NCBI RefSeq assembly: GCF_004016445.2
Contig: NZ_SADT02000007.1
Coordinates: 501,958 to 565,957 of the forward strand
Reading direction: 5' to 3'
From: Mesorhizobium sp. M2E.F.Ca.ET.219.01.1.1
Lineage (GTDB): Bacteria; Pseudomonadota; Alphaproteobacteria; Rhizobiales; Rhizobiaceae
DNA length: 64,000 bases
The notes under the pieces are model-generated. The model had not been told where the DNA came from, searched no databases, and was given only the letters and a program-made list of their open reading frames with translations. Shown one piece after another: positions 52,680 through 61,894 of the stretch (its first letter is position 1; every line of letters starts with the position of its first letter). Made by a program: the position numbers and the translations under genes.

Positions 52680-53318
52680 ATGGCGGGCGCGGTCCAGATT
52701 GCGGGCAAGTCCGTTCTCTTCGTCATGGCGGCGGAGGCCGAATACGGCCCGCATCTGAAAAACCTGTTCACGCCGCTGATGACCGGCGTCGGTCCGGTCG
52801 AGGCTGCTGTGCGGCTGAGCGCGGAACTCGCGGCCTTGAAAGCCGAGGGAGCGCTTCCGGACCTGATCGTCTCGCTGGGCTCAGCCGGCAGCCGCAAGCT
52901 GGAGCAGGCCGAAATCTACCAGGCCGTGTCGGTCAGCTATCGCGACATGGACGCTTCGCCGCTCGGCTTCGAGAAGGGCGCGACGCCCTTCCTCGACCTG
53001 CCGGTGACGGTGCCGCTGCCGTTCGTCATCCCGGGCATCAAGACCGCTACGCTGTCCACCGGCGGCGCGATCATCACCGGCGCTGCCTATGACGCCATCG
53101 ATGCCGACATGGTCGACATGGAGACCTTCGCCTGCCTGCGCGCCTGCCAGCTCTTTGGCGTGCCGCTGATCGGCTTGCGTGGCATTTCCGACGGCGCGGC
53201 CGATCTCAGGCATGTCAACGACTGGACGGAATATCTGCACATCATCGATGAGAAGCTGGCCGCGGCCATCGGCTTGCTGGAACAGGCGATCGAATCCGGC
53301 GCGATCCGACTGGCATAG
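52680..53318 (+). CDS. mtnN: 5'-methylthioadenosine/S-adenosylhomocysteine nucleosidase
   Basis: 212 residues, purine-nucleoside-phosphorylase fold: MTGVGPVEAA, VSLGSAGSRKLEQAEIYQ, the catalytic Glu in ADMVDMETFACLRAC and Asp in GLRGISDGA. It cleaves MTA and SAH to adenine and a thiopentose, feeding methionine salvage. It is coupled with the PaaI gene and upstream of guaA. Confidence 0.88.
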   Translation: MAGAVQIAGKSVLFVMAAEAEYGPHLKNLFTPLMTGVGPVEAAVRLSAELAALKAEGALPDLIVSLGSAGSRKLEQAEIYQAVSVSYRDMDASPLGFEKGATPFLDLPVTVPLPFVIPGIKTATLSTGGAIITGAAYDAIDADMVDMETFACLRACQLFGVPLIGLRGISDGAADLRHVNDWTEYLHIIDEKLAAAIGLLEQAIESGAIRLA

Positions 53319-53388
53319 GCGCAAAAGGACGGAAAGCCGCAGCGCGCAGCCCATTGCGCCGACTCGTTTCTTTCTCTAAAGGCTCGCC

Positions 53389-54966
53389 ATGACGACAGCC
53401 AATCATCCCGACACCGTACTGCCCGACACTGTGCTGATCATCGATTTCGGCAGCCAGTTCACGCAGCTCATCGCCCGCCGCATCCGTGAGGCCGGCGTCT
53501 TTTCCGAGATCGTGCCGTTCCAATCGGCTGAAGCGGCCTTCAAGCGGATCAACCCGAAAGCGGTGATCCTGTCGGGCGGCCCGGCCTCGACCACCGACAT
53601 CGGCAGCCCGCGCGCGCCGCAGATCGTCTTCGACGCCGGCGTGCCGGTGCTGGGCATCTGCTACGGCCAGATGGCGCTCTGCGTCCAGATGGGCGGCGTC
53701 GCCGAAAGCTCCAACCATCGCGAGTTCGGCCGCGCCTTCGTCGAGATCGAGAAGGAAAGCCCGCTGTTCGAAGGCTTGTGGGCGCCCGGCCAGCGCCACC
53801 AGGTGTGGATGAGCCATGGCGACCGCGTCATCGAACTGCCGCCGGGCTTCCAAGTGCTCGGCAAGTCGGAAAGCTCGCCCTTCGCCATCTTCGGCGATAT
53901 CGAGCGCAAGATGTACGGCATCATGTTCCATCCGGAAGTGGTGCACACGCCGGACGGCGCCAGGCTGCTCAGGAACTTCGTCCACAACATCGCCGGCATC
54001 GAGGGCGACTGGACGATGCGCGCCTATCGCGAGCATGCGGTGGAATTGATCCGCAAGCAGGTCGGCAAGGGCAAGGTCATCTGCGCGCTGTCGGGCGGCG
54101 TCGACTCCTCGGTCGCCGCACTTCTGATCCACGAGGCGATCGGCGACCAGCTGACCTGCATCCTCGTCGACCACGGCCTGATGCGCAAGGACGAGGCCCA
54201 AAGCGTGGTGGAGATGTTCCGCCAGCACTACAATTTGCCGCTGATCCTGGTCGATGCGTCCGACCGCTTCATCTCGGCGCTGGAAGGCGAGGCCGATCCG
54301 GAGAAGAAGCGCAAGACCATCGGCCGCTTGTTCATCGAGGTGTTCGAGGAAGAGGCGAAGAAGCTCGGCGGCGCCGATTTCCTGGCGCAGGGCACGCTCT
54401 ATCCCGATGTCATCGAAAGCGTCTCCTTCTCCGGCGGCCCGTCGGTGACGATCAAGTCGCACCACAATGTCGGCGGCCTGCCCGAGCGCATGAACATGAA
54501 GCTGGTCGAGCCGCTGCGCGAACTGTTCAAGGACGAGGTGAGGGCGCTGGGCAAGGAGCTCGGGCTGCCCGAGAGCTTCATCGGCCGCCATCCCTTCCCC
54601 GGCCCAGGCCTCGCCATCCGCTGCCCGGGCGGCATCACGCGCGAGAAGCTGGAAATCCTGCGCGAGGCCGACGCCATCTATCTCGACGAGATCCGCAAGG
54701 CCGGCCTCTACGACGCCATCTGGCAGGCCTTTGCCGTGCTTCTGCCGGTACAGACCGTCGGCGTGATGGGCGATGGCCGCACCTACGAGTTCGTCTGCGC
54801 GCTACGCGCCGTGACCTCGGTCGACGGTATGACGGCCGACTTCTACCACTACGACATGAACTTCCTGGGTGCGGCCGCCACCCGCATCATCAATGAGGTC
54901 AAGGGCATCAATCGCGTGGTCTACGACGTGACCTCGAAGCCGCCGGGTACGATTGAGTGGGAATAA
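53389..54966 (+). CDS. guaA: GMP synthase (glutamine-hydrolysing)
   Basis: 525 residues. Class I amidotransferase domain with catalytic Cys in GICYGQMALC and the HPE-type FHPEVVHTP; an ATP pyrophosphatase domain with the SGGVDSSVAALL loop; and a C-terminal dimerisation domain ending KPPGTIEWE. It converts XMP to GMP. The last codons (after about 54940) are A/T-richer than the rest, as expected if the 3' end was replaced by an integrated element. The guaA 3' end is a known integration site for genomic islands. Confidence 0.97.
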   Translation: MTTANHPDTVLPDTVLIIDFGSQFTQLIARRIREAGVFSEIVPFQSAEAAFKRINPKAVILSGGPASTTDIGSPRAPQIVFDAGVPVLGICYGQMALCVQMGGVAESSNHREFGRAFVEIEKESPLFEGLWAPGQRHQVWMSHGDRVIELPPGFQVLGKSESSPFAIFGDIERKMYGIMFHPEVVHTPDGARLLRNFVHNIAGIEGDWTMRAYREHAVELIRKQVGKGKVICALSGGVDSSVAALLIHEAIGDQLTCILVDHGLMRKDEAQSVVEMFRQHYNLPLILVDASDRFISALEGEADPEKKRKTIGRLFIEVFEEEAKKLGGADFLAQGTLYPDVIESVSFSGGPSVTIKSHHNVGGLPERMNMKLVEPLRELFKDEVRALGKELGLPESFIGRHPFPGPGLAIRCPGGITREKLEILREADAIYLDEIRKAGLYDAIWQAFAVLLPVQTVGVMGDGRTYEFVCALRAVTSVDGMTADFYHYDMNFLGAAATRIINEVKGINRVVYDVTSKPPGTIEWE

Positions 54967-54990
54967 AGCTCGGTCGTTCGCCAGCATTTG
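54944..54990. other. Candidate integration junction at the guaA 3' end
   Basis: The end of guaA and the bases just after it are followed by an integrase gene whose relatives recombine in this codon region. The exact crossover cannot be fixed because the second copy of the core would lie outside the window. Confidence 0.45.
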
Positions 54991-55094
54991 GTGGCTATCG
55001 GCGCCAGCCACTTAACATGTTGAAATGTAATCTTTTTCATCTCTTTTCCTATCGCTGACTATCGCCCGCAAGCGGAATCATTTGGCGGTAGACC

Positions 55095-55236
55095 TGACGG
55101 TATCGCTTTCCTCATCATTCTCGCTCGAGACCGATACCGTCACCGCCTGATTTCCTAGAAGGCTAGCTAAAATTTAGGTAAGCTATTGAACTACAAGAGA
55201 AATTTTCAAACCTTGACGGTACAATCGATGACGGTA
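55095..55236. repeat. Cluster of four TGACGGTA motifs upstream of the integrase
   Basis: TGACGGTA occurs at 55095, 55214 and 55229 (plus) and at 55135-55142 (minus), with a fifth inside the integrase gene at 55348. The first two form an 11-bp inverted repeat (TGACGGTATCG / CGATACCGTCA); the next two are 15 bp apart as direct repeats. Likely arm-type integrase sites or excisionase sites. Confidence 0.65.
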
Positions 55237-55282
55237 AAATCGGGCGCTGAATATGCGGCCACGCGCTCGGATTGCCCTCGCC

Positions 55283-56536
55283 ATGCTCACCGACATTGCA
55301 CTTAAGAAGCTGAAACCTAAAAACAAAATATACAAAGTTGCTGATCGTGACGGTATGTACGCCACCGTGTCCACGGCCGGGCAGATCTCGTTCCGCTACG
55401 ACTACCGAATGAATGGAAGGCGAGAGACAGTCACGCTGGGCCGCTATGGTGAGGGTGGCATCTCGCTAGCAGAGGCGCGTGACCGCTGCATTGCGGCCCG
55501 AAAAATGGTGGCAACCGGACAATCGCCGGCGCATGAAAAGCAGCGTAAAAAGCGGCGCCTATCTGCAATGGCCACCTTCGGCGATGCCGGCCGGGCCTGG
55601 TTTAAGGAGGCCAAGATGGCGGATAGCACGCGCTCAATGCGCAAGGCCATCTTCGATCGAGACATCTTGCCAATCTGGGACAAAAGGCTCCTCACAGAAG
55701 TAACAGCTGGCGACTTGCGGGCGCTCTGCGCAAAGGTGCGGGACCGTGGCGCGCCGGCAACAGCCATTCACGTCCGGGATATTGTTAAGCAAATCTATGG
55801 CCATGCCATTCTGCACGGCGAGAAGATTGCCAATCCAGCGGACGAGGTAGGACCGGCTTCGATCGCCACGTTCGAGGCAAAAGACCGAGCATTGTCCCCA
55901 GCAGAAATCCGCATCGTGCTGACTGAGTTGGAACATGTGCCAACATTGCCGACGATACGGCTGGGCCTAAAGCTGATCCTGCTCACGATGGTTCGGAAGG
56001 GTGAGCTGCTGGACGCGACTTGGGACGAGGTCGATTTTGAGAACGCTGTGTGGAGCATTCCCAAAGAGCGAATGAAACGGAAAAAGCCGCATAACGTCTA
56101 CCTGTCCCGCCAATCCCTCGATATCCTGATTGCGCTCAAGACTTGCGCAGCGAACTCCCGATATGTGCTGCCATCTCGCTATGACGCCGACGAACCCATG
56201 TCGCGCGCCACCTTCAATCGTGTCACAATGGCCATTGTCGACCGCGCAAAAAGACAAGAAATGCCGCTTGCGCCCTTTACAGTGCACGACCTACGGCGGA
56301 CTGGCTCGACAATCCTAAACGAGATCGGATTCAATCGCGACTGGATCGAGAAATGCCTTGCTCACGAAGACAGCCGCACTTCGCGCGGTGTCTATAACAA
56401 GGCTGAATATGAGCCGCAGCGCCGTCATATGCTCCAGGAATGGGCCGACATGGTTGAGGCCTGGGCAGCGGGCAAGAAGCACACCCCCGTACTCCAGCCG
56501 GCTGCCGGGGCGGCAATCATTCTCGATCCGATTTGA
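55283..56536 (+). CDS. intG: P4-type tyrosine integrase (IntG-like)
   Basis: 417 residues from ATG 55283 (MLTDIALKKLKPKNKIYKV); ten upstream codons in frame are unlikely to be used. Residues 1-90 are a DUF4102 arm-binding domain, then a core-binding domain and the catalytic domain with Arg238 (LLTMVRKGELLDATWDEVD), His335/Arg338 (VHDLRRTG), His361 (CLAHED) and Tyr371 (VYNKAEY), so the enzyme looks intact. Position immediately after guaA points to integration there. Family knowledge: Mesorhizobium IntG uses this site; the name is an inference from location and type. Confidence 0.88.
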   Translation: MLTDIALKKLKPKNKIYKVADRDGMYATVSTAGQISFRYDYRMNGRRETVTLGRYGEGGISLAEARDRCIAARKMVATGQSPAHEKQRKKRRLSAMATFGDAGRAWFKEAKMADSTRSMRKAIFDRDILPIWDKRLLTEVTAGDLRALCAKVRDRGAPATAIHVRDIVKQIYGHAILHGEKIANPADEVGPASIATFEAKDRALSPAEIRIVLTELEHVPTLPTIRLGLKLILLTMVRKGELLDATWDEVDFENAVWSIPKERMKRKKPHNVYLSRQSLDILIALKTCAANSRYVLPSRYDADEPMSRATFNRVTMAIVDRAKRQEMPLAPFTVHDLRRTGSTILNEIGFNRDWIEKCLAHEDSRTSRGVYNKAEYEPQRRHMLQEWADMVEAWAAGKKHTPVLQPAAGAAIILDPI

Positions 56537-56903
56537 CAGGCCTCGTCTTGCGCGACCGGACGTCTGGACCTGGGGCGGTTTCGAGAGTCCCGGCAGACGA
56601 GGCGTTTCGCCTTGCCTGAACCCAGGCCTCGACCTCTGCTAGATCCCAAACAACACAGCGGGGAGTCAGATTGAAGCGTCGTGGGAACTCGCCGCGTTGC
56701 TCCATTTCGTAGATGGTCGTGTCCGATAAAGGGACGATTTCTCGCAATTGTGACCGGCGCACAGTTCGCACAACGTGTCGCGCCTGAATGTGCGGCAAAA
56801 CCGGAAGAGATTGCTCTTCCATTATGCGTTGGCAGCTTTCAGGTTGAGTAGGGTTGCGCAATTTGACCATGCTTATGACCGGAAAGGCTCCGTGGGAGCG
56901 CAT
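56517..56903 (-). CDS. AlpA-like excisionase / recombination directionality factor candidate
   Basis: 128 residues as drawn; internal ATGs at 56870 and 56822 are other possible starts and none has a strong ribosome site. The centre (about 50-95, RRSQLREIVPLSDTTIYEMEQRGEFPRRFNLTPRCVVWDLAEVEAWVQARR) is an AlpA/MerR-type DNA-binding domain as in phage and ICE excisionases. It is convergent with the integrase and overlaps its 3' end by 20 bp. It may be the RdfG-type factor that allows excision from guaA (inference). Confidence 0.75.
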   Translation of the reverse strand: MRSHGAFPVISMVKLRNPTQPESCQRIMEEQSLPVLPHIQARHVVRTVRRSQLREIVPLSDTTIYEMEQRGEFPRRFNLTPRCVVWDLAEVEAWVQARRNASSAGTLETAPGPDVRSRKTRPVKSDRE

Positions 56904-56990
56904 GGTCGCGTGTCTGCCCCATTTCCGATATAGCCCCCAATTGCGACCACATCGCCGTCCTTGACCAGCAGGCGGTCCTCGGGAGCAGCA

Positions 56991-57200
56991 CTAGGGCCGT
57001 TTAGACATCGAGGCTATGCAATGTTCGAGGCGCTCCAACCGAGCCTTCTGCGAACGAAGCTCATGCCCTGCGTTCAGCAAATTGGATTTGCCTCTGGAGG
57101 AGGCAGCAATGATCAGTTCGCATTCTAACAGAGCGATACGATCTCGCATCTGCTGAGCTTCATCCTGCCGTATCCTTCTAATCCAACCCAGGCCGCGCAT
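56991..57200 (-). CDS. Small coiled-coil hypothetical protein
   Basis: 69 residues from ATG 57200, with a GGTGGTAG stretch upstream. The sequence is helical and charged (ARLERLEHCIASMS at the C-terminus). No family recognised; a chance frame is possible. Confidence 0.3.
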   Translation of the reverse strand: MRGLGWIRRIRQDEAQQMRDRIALLECELIIAASSRGKSNLLNAGHELRSQKARLERLEHCIASMSKRP

Positions 57201-57777
57201 ATTCTACCACCACCGTCCATGCAGCACGGGTAGCATTTGAAAACTAACGCCCGTCAATTCGAAAAACTCGTATTTTAACCGTCGCTAAATTCACCGGCTA
57301 ATGACAACCTTGCTGGTGAAGTCAGGCCAAACCCGGTGACTTGCTCGCTCGCTTGCACGGACAATTTTAATCGATGCGGTGACGACGCAATTGCCGTAAA
57401 CGACAGGCCGAAGGTCGCGGACGACTGCAATGATCGTCACGACTAGAGATTTACCCACAAGACGCTTGGAGCGCGGCGTCATGCAGTTTCTTTAGAGACG
57501 GGCGCTGAACAGGCCGAGGCAGTGCCTTTCAAGGCCGCGTGAACGCGCCCTATCTTGTCAAGCGCGTTCGGCCCGCGGCAGTGATCGGCGGCCCCTCGAA
57601 CCGGCGGGAAGGCTCGCGCATGCGTCGGCAGAAAAATAGCGTCGGAGACCAAGGAGGCGAGCATATTGGCTGCGTACGGCTGCTACCATGTCGAGCCGCA
57701 CGTGGCGCCCAACCTTCATTCTGCTCTCAGCCGAAATCGCTCGAAAGCGACTGTGAGGGGCAATTGGGTAACGCGCC
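57201..57777. other. Intergenic stretch, no supported gene
   Basis: 577 bp between the small coiled-coil frame and the truncated phosphoesterase. Short frames occur on both strands without recognisable content or ribosome sites. It probably includes decayed sequence, since the phosphoesterase has lost its start here. Confidence 0.4.
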
Positions 57778-58557
57778 ATGCTCTTCGGCTTCGATCCTGC
57801 CCAACGGCTTCGCAAGACCATTGAGCGCATCAGCCGCGATCATGCCGACGCCGAGCTTTGCGTCGTGACTGGCGATCTCACCGACGAGGGCGATTTCGCC
57901 TCCTACGTCCTGTTGCGCGAGGCGCTGCAGGAACTGCGGGTGCCCGCCCGCCTTCTGCTCGGCAATCACGACAGGCGCGAGAATTTTATTCGCGCATTTC
58001 CTGAAGAGCCACGCGATGCGAATGGCTTCATTCAGTCGGTCCAAGACGGGACTGCCGGGCGCCTCATTTTTCTCGATACATTGGTGGAAGGCTTCGGTCA
58101 TGGTGCTTTGGATCAGGGCCGGCTCGAATGGCTGCTGGCGCGCTTGGCCGAGGAACAGAAAACGCCTGCCTATCTCTTCGCCCATCATCCGCTGCAGCCG
58201 ATCGGCCTGCCGCATTTCGAGCCTTGGAACATGCAGAACTGGCAAGAGCTCATGCGGGCGATCGCCGCCGCCGGCAATGTCCGGCACATTTTTCACGGCC
58301 ATGTGCACGTTGATGTTGGCGGCACCTGGAGCGGCATTCCCTTCAGCGCCATCCGCGGCGTTGCGCATCAAATCATTCCGCACTTCGCGCGCAGGGACGC
58401 AGACTTTGTCGAGGATGCGCCGGCTTTTGACGTCGCGCTGATCGACGACGATGGCGTGCTCGTGCACCGTTTCGAGGTCAGCGACAGGAATGTGGTTGAA
58501 ATCTCGCCCGCAGGTCCTTTCCCGGGGGTGACCAATGAAGCAGCAGAAATCTCATGA
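57778..58557 (+). pseudogene. 5'-truncated calcineurin-like phosphoesterase
   Basis: The 259-residue frame keeps GDLTDEG, LLGNHDRREN, HHPLQPIGLP and HGHVHVDVGG, typical of CpdA-like phosphoesterases, but starts at LFGFDPAQRL and lacks the first block with the D-x-H metal-binding motif. A TAA stands in frame three codons before the ATG and no such motif can be found upstream, so the N-terminus is deleted. Without that metal ligand the protein is probably inactive. It overlaps the start of a HAD remnant. Confidence 0.7.
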
Positions 58558-58680
58558 ACTGGTCATTTTCGATTGTGACGGCGTCGTCGCATCGACGCCG
58601 AGGAACTGACCCGTATTGGCTCGTTGACCTTGGCTCCCGAACTGCCTGGAGTTGGCAGAGATAGCTGCGGAAACAGCTAA
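58535..58680 (+). pseudogene. Remnant of a HAD-superfamily hydrolase
   Basis: ATG 58535 opens a frame reading ...HELVIFDCDGVVAS..., the start of a HAD hydrolase (nucleophile Asp in DxDG), that stops at 58607. A second frame just after gives IDAEELTRIGS, the expected continuation of a motif I region after a short deletion, and then ends. Only about 50 codons remain, so the gene is broken. Confidence 0.6.
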
Positions 58681-58813
58681 ACCGATTTGATTGGTTCTGA
58701 CGATGAATGTCGGCGCGTCATCTTCTCGCAATCGCGAATTTACTCTTCGCACCTGCACAAAAATGTGCCAAACGCGGCACCCATAGTTGGTAACGTTGGG
58801 GAAGGAGCCCTTG

Positions 58814-59658
58814 TTGAGTGCGGTTGCTAACACCAAGGCGATCACACCGCCGGATATTCGTTCCCGGAAGGGTGGCACTCCGCTCGTCTGCCTGACGGCC
58901 TATACCACGCGATCGCAAAGCTCGTTGATCAGCATTGTGACATTGTTCTCGTCGGCGACAGCGTCGGCATGGTGCTGCACGGCTTCCCGTCGACGCTGGG
59001 CGTGACGCTTGAGATGATGATCATGCACGGCCAGGCCGTGCGCCGCGGCCTCGAGCAGGCGCTGATGCTCGTCGACATGCCGTTCGGCTCCTACGAGGAA
59101 GGCCCCGAGCAAGCCTTCCGCAATGCTGCACGTGTCATGACGGAAACCGGCTGCGCGGCGGTCAAGCTCGAAGGTGGCGAGGCAATGGCCGAGACGATCC
59201 GCTTCCTGGCTGCACGCGGCGTGCCAGTCATGGGCCATGTCGGCTTGACGCCTCAGGCGGTCAATACCTTCGGCGGCTACCGCGTGCAGGGCAGAGGCGG
59301 TGATGCCGAGCGCGTCGCGGCCGACGCGCTTGCCGTGAGCGAAGCGGGGGCATTCGCGCTGGTGCTGGAGAAGGTCCCGGAGGTGCTCGCCGGCCGGATC
59401 ACCGCAGAGGTAGCGATCCCGACGATCGGTATCGGCGCCTCGGCGGCCTGTGACGGGCAGATTCTCGTCGTCGACGACATGTTGGGCATCTTCGGCGACT
59501 TCCGGCCCAAATTCGTCAAGCGCTATGCCGAACTCAGTGAGATCGCCGGGGAGGCGATTGCGGTCTATGCGCAGGAAGTGCGCGACCGCCGCTTTCCAGC
59601 CGCCGAGCATCTGTTCGGCGATGCGCCAAGGACGGTCAATGGTGGAGAAGGCGCATGA
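58814..59658 (+). pseudogene. panB: 3-methyl-2-oxobutanoate hydroxymethyltransferase with frameshift
   Basis: A good start (TTG 58814 or 58811, AAGGAG upstream) encodes AVANTKAITPPDIRSRKGG and LVCLTAYTT, the PanB N-terminus. Reading then fails near 58909: adding one C restores PIAKLVDQHCDIVLVGDSVGM, joining the intact remainder (frame open from 58969, GHVGLTPQAVNTFGGY, EKVPEVLA). So PanB is split by a 1-base deletion, unless this is a sequencing error. PanB makes ketopantoate for pantothenate. Its stop overlaps the panC start. Confidence 0.85.
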
Positions 59659-60545
59659 GCATTCCGATCGCACGAACCGTCGCCGAGTTGCGCATGGCTG
59701 TGGCCGCATGGCGGCAGAATGGCCTCAAGGTCGCTGTCGTGCCGACCATGGGTGCCTTGCATGAAGGCCATCTGAGCCTGGTGCGTGCCGCGCTCGCCAA
59801 GGCGGACCGGGTTATCGTGACGCTCTTCGTCAACCCGAAACAGTTTAACAGCGCGGCCGATCTCGTGGCCTACCCGCGCACTGAGCATGACGATGCCGCC
59901 AAGCTTGCGCCGCTCGGCGCTCATCTGCTCTACGCGCCAAATGCAGCGGACATGTATCCGGAAGATTTCGCCACCACGATCTCAGTCAGTGGGGTGAGCG
60001 ATGGCCTGTGCGGCGCGTTCCGTCCGGGCCATTTCGACGGCGTGGCAACCGTCGTCGCCAAGCTCTTTCTACAGACGCGTGCTGATCTCGCCTTCTTCGG
60101 CGAGAAGGATTTCCAGCAACTGCACGTCGTTCGCCGGCTCGTCCGCGATCTCGACATTCCAATCGAGATTGTAGCATGTCCAACGGTCCGTGAAGCCGAC
60201 GGCCTGGCAATGTCGTCGCGCAATGTCAGGCTTTCGGCCGAACAGCGCTTAGCAGCGCCAAGGCTCGCCGAAGTCCTGTCGGCTTCGGCCGGGCGATTGT
60301 CGGCAGGATTGCCAGCCGAGCTTGTGCTTGCCGAGGCCAGGCAAGCGATCCTCGCTGCCGGTTACGACGAGGTCGAGTATCTCGAGCTACGGGCAGACCA
60401 TGACCTGTCACCGCTTTCCGCCGCGGATCGACCGGCCCACCTAATCGTCGCCGCCTGGCTTGGCGGGACGCGGCTTATCGATAACGTTGGAGTTCTGCCC
60501 GGGCAGCGCCAAGGCGAGCTGCTCGCGGCAGCCAATGCCGCATGA
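59655..60545 (+). CDS. panC: Pantoate--beta-alanine ligase
   Basis: 296 residues, intact. PTMGALHEGHLSLV (HxGH nucleotide site), LFVNPKQFN, FFGEKDFQQLHVVRRLV and the KMSKS-like SSRN region. It joins pantoate and beta-alanine with ATP to give pantothenate. The ATGA overlap with the frameshifted panB shows a former panBC operon; a chromosomal panB elsewhere could still supply pantoate. Confidence 0.95.
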   Translation: MSIPIARTVAELRMAVAAWRQNGLKVAVVPTMGALHEGHLSLVRAALAKADRVIVTLFVNPKQFNSAADLVAYPRTEHDDAAKLAPLGAHLLYAPNAADMYPEDFATTISVSGVSDGLCGAFRPGHFDGVATVVAKLFLQTRADLAFFGEKDFQQLHVVRRLVRDLDIPIEIVACPTVREADGLAMSSRNVRLSAEQRLAAPRLAEVLSASAGRLSAGLPAELVLAEARQAILAAGYDEVEYLELRADHDLSPLSAADRPAHLIVAAWLGGTRLIDNVGVLPGQRQGELLAAANAA

Positions 60546-60621
60546 TTGAGAATGCCGCAAGGCTTGTACAAAGGTGCGTCGTCAAAATGACCCAGACAAA
60601 TGGCCGGAGCAGGGAGTGGAT

Positions 60622-61218
60622 ATGGTGTTTCGATTGAAGGAGCGCCTCGGCAGGAAGTTCGAAGAAGAAGTGCAATTCTTCAAGGGCTGGCAGAAGGACA
60701 AGAAACGAGTGGGCGCGCTGATGCCAACGTCCGTTCATGCCGCGCGTCGTATGGCAAGCGTCATCGATCCGGCATCCGGATTGCCGGTTCTTGAACTTGG
60801 CGCCGGAACCGGCGTCATTACCAAGGCAATCCTGGAAAGAGGCATCAAGCCGCAACAACTGGTTTCGGTCGAGTATTCCAAGGATTTCTATGAGCGCCTG
60901 ACGCGAGCCTTTCCGGGCGTGGATTTTCGATTGGGCGATGCGTTCGCGTTGGAGGAAGTGCTTGCCGAGCGGCGCGGGGAGCAATTCGACTGTGTGATAA
61001 GTGCGGTGCCGCTGTTGAGCTTTCCAATGGAACAGCGTGTCGGCCTGCTTGAGGATTTGCTGGCCCGCATTCCTGCTGGAAGACCTGTGATTCAGATCAC
61101 TTACGGACCGTTGTCGCCGGTGATCAAAATGCCCGACCGCTATGTCGTGTCCCACTATGATTTCGTCGTCCGCAACATCCCGCCCGCACAGCTGTGGACT
61201 TACCGACGAGCAGTCTGA
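60622..61218 (+). CDS. pmtA: Phospholipid N-methyltransferase (PmtA-like)
   Basis: 198 residues from ATG 60622, preceded by AGGGAG. Matches the rhizobial PmtA type: FFKGWQKDKKRVGALMPTSVHAARRMASVIDP, then the SAM motif VLELGAGTGVITKAIL and a short C-terminus. Such enzymes methylate phosphatidylethanolamine stepwise to phosphatidylcholine at the membrane surface. Rhizobia have a chromosomal copy, so this could be an extra one carried by the element (inference). Confidence 0.83.
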   Translation: MVFRLKERLGRKFEEEVQFFKGWQKDKKRVGALMPTSVHAARRMASVIDPASGLPVLELGAGTGVITKAILERGIKPQQLVSVEYSKDFYERLTRAFPGVDFRLGDAFALEEVLAERRGEQFDCVISAVPLLSFPMEQRVGLLEDLLARIPAGRPVIQITYGPLSPVIKMPDRYVVSHYDFVVRNIPPAQLWTYRRAV

Positions 61219-61894
61219 CGGAGCGGGACGCGCGAGGACGGCGGGCCGTTCGCAAAATCGTCAGGACAGGCGGTGGTCGTGACGAAATTCGCATCGAGTG
61301 CGCTTTTTATAGCCGCCGCCGTTTTGCGGAGGCCGCTATGCCCTTTCGCTGGCAGGCGCACACTCATCTGCTACACCCATCGCCCTGCGGTCGACAGACG
61401 GCGAAGCCACCACGGCCGCGAAAATCTCGAGACGGCGTCTCGGTACCGGGACCGGCCTGCCATTTTTGGGAGGCGATCCGTGCAGGTGCCTGGCCCGGAT
61501 CGTGCCATCTATCTCCTGAGCGAGTCATAGCCGTCGTCCATTCACCCGGCCGAACCTCCCGATTGCCGGACCCCTGATGAAGATTCCCCTGGAAAGTGAC
61601 GTCTTCTTTAGAGCGTGACGGTCTGCGCCGTCTTGTGGTGCCTCAGCTTGTACGATGGCCGGCTGCCCTTCCCGTGCCACGAATGCGATGAAGTCCAGTC
61701 ACTCTACCGTGCAATGGCATTCAGAAATACGACAGGAAGACCATAATAGTCGGGTTTGGCTGAAAGACTTTTCCGCAGATGCCGAAAAAAGGGGACAGCT
61801 CTTCCGGTCCTTGCAAAGCTCCTGAACTCGTTTTCGTTGGACAAGCGTGGTCGCCAGTCCAGCTCTTGCGAGTGATCGGCGCAAAAGCGATCAC
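61219..61894. other. Long intergenic gap, no supported gene
   Basis: 676 bp between pmtA and the convergent thiD. Several short frames exist but none resembles a known family or has a good start. No terminator, RNA or repeat was recognised; decayed sequence is likely. Confidence 0.45.

Noticed and set aside
56900..57000. A minus-strand stretch reading LLVKDGDVVAIGGYIGNG
   Set aside because: Looks protein-like but lacks any start codon in frame and is closed by stops on both sides; kept as a possible fragment only.
57291..57482. 63-codon minus-strand frame in the element
   Set aside because: No ribosome site and no recognisable protein content.
61194..61577. Overlapping open frames after pmtA on the plus strand
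   Set aside because: Composition resembles out-of-frame translation; no family features, and no good start.
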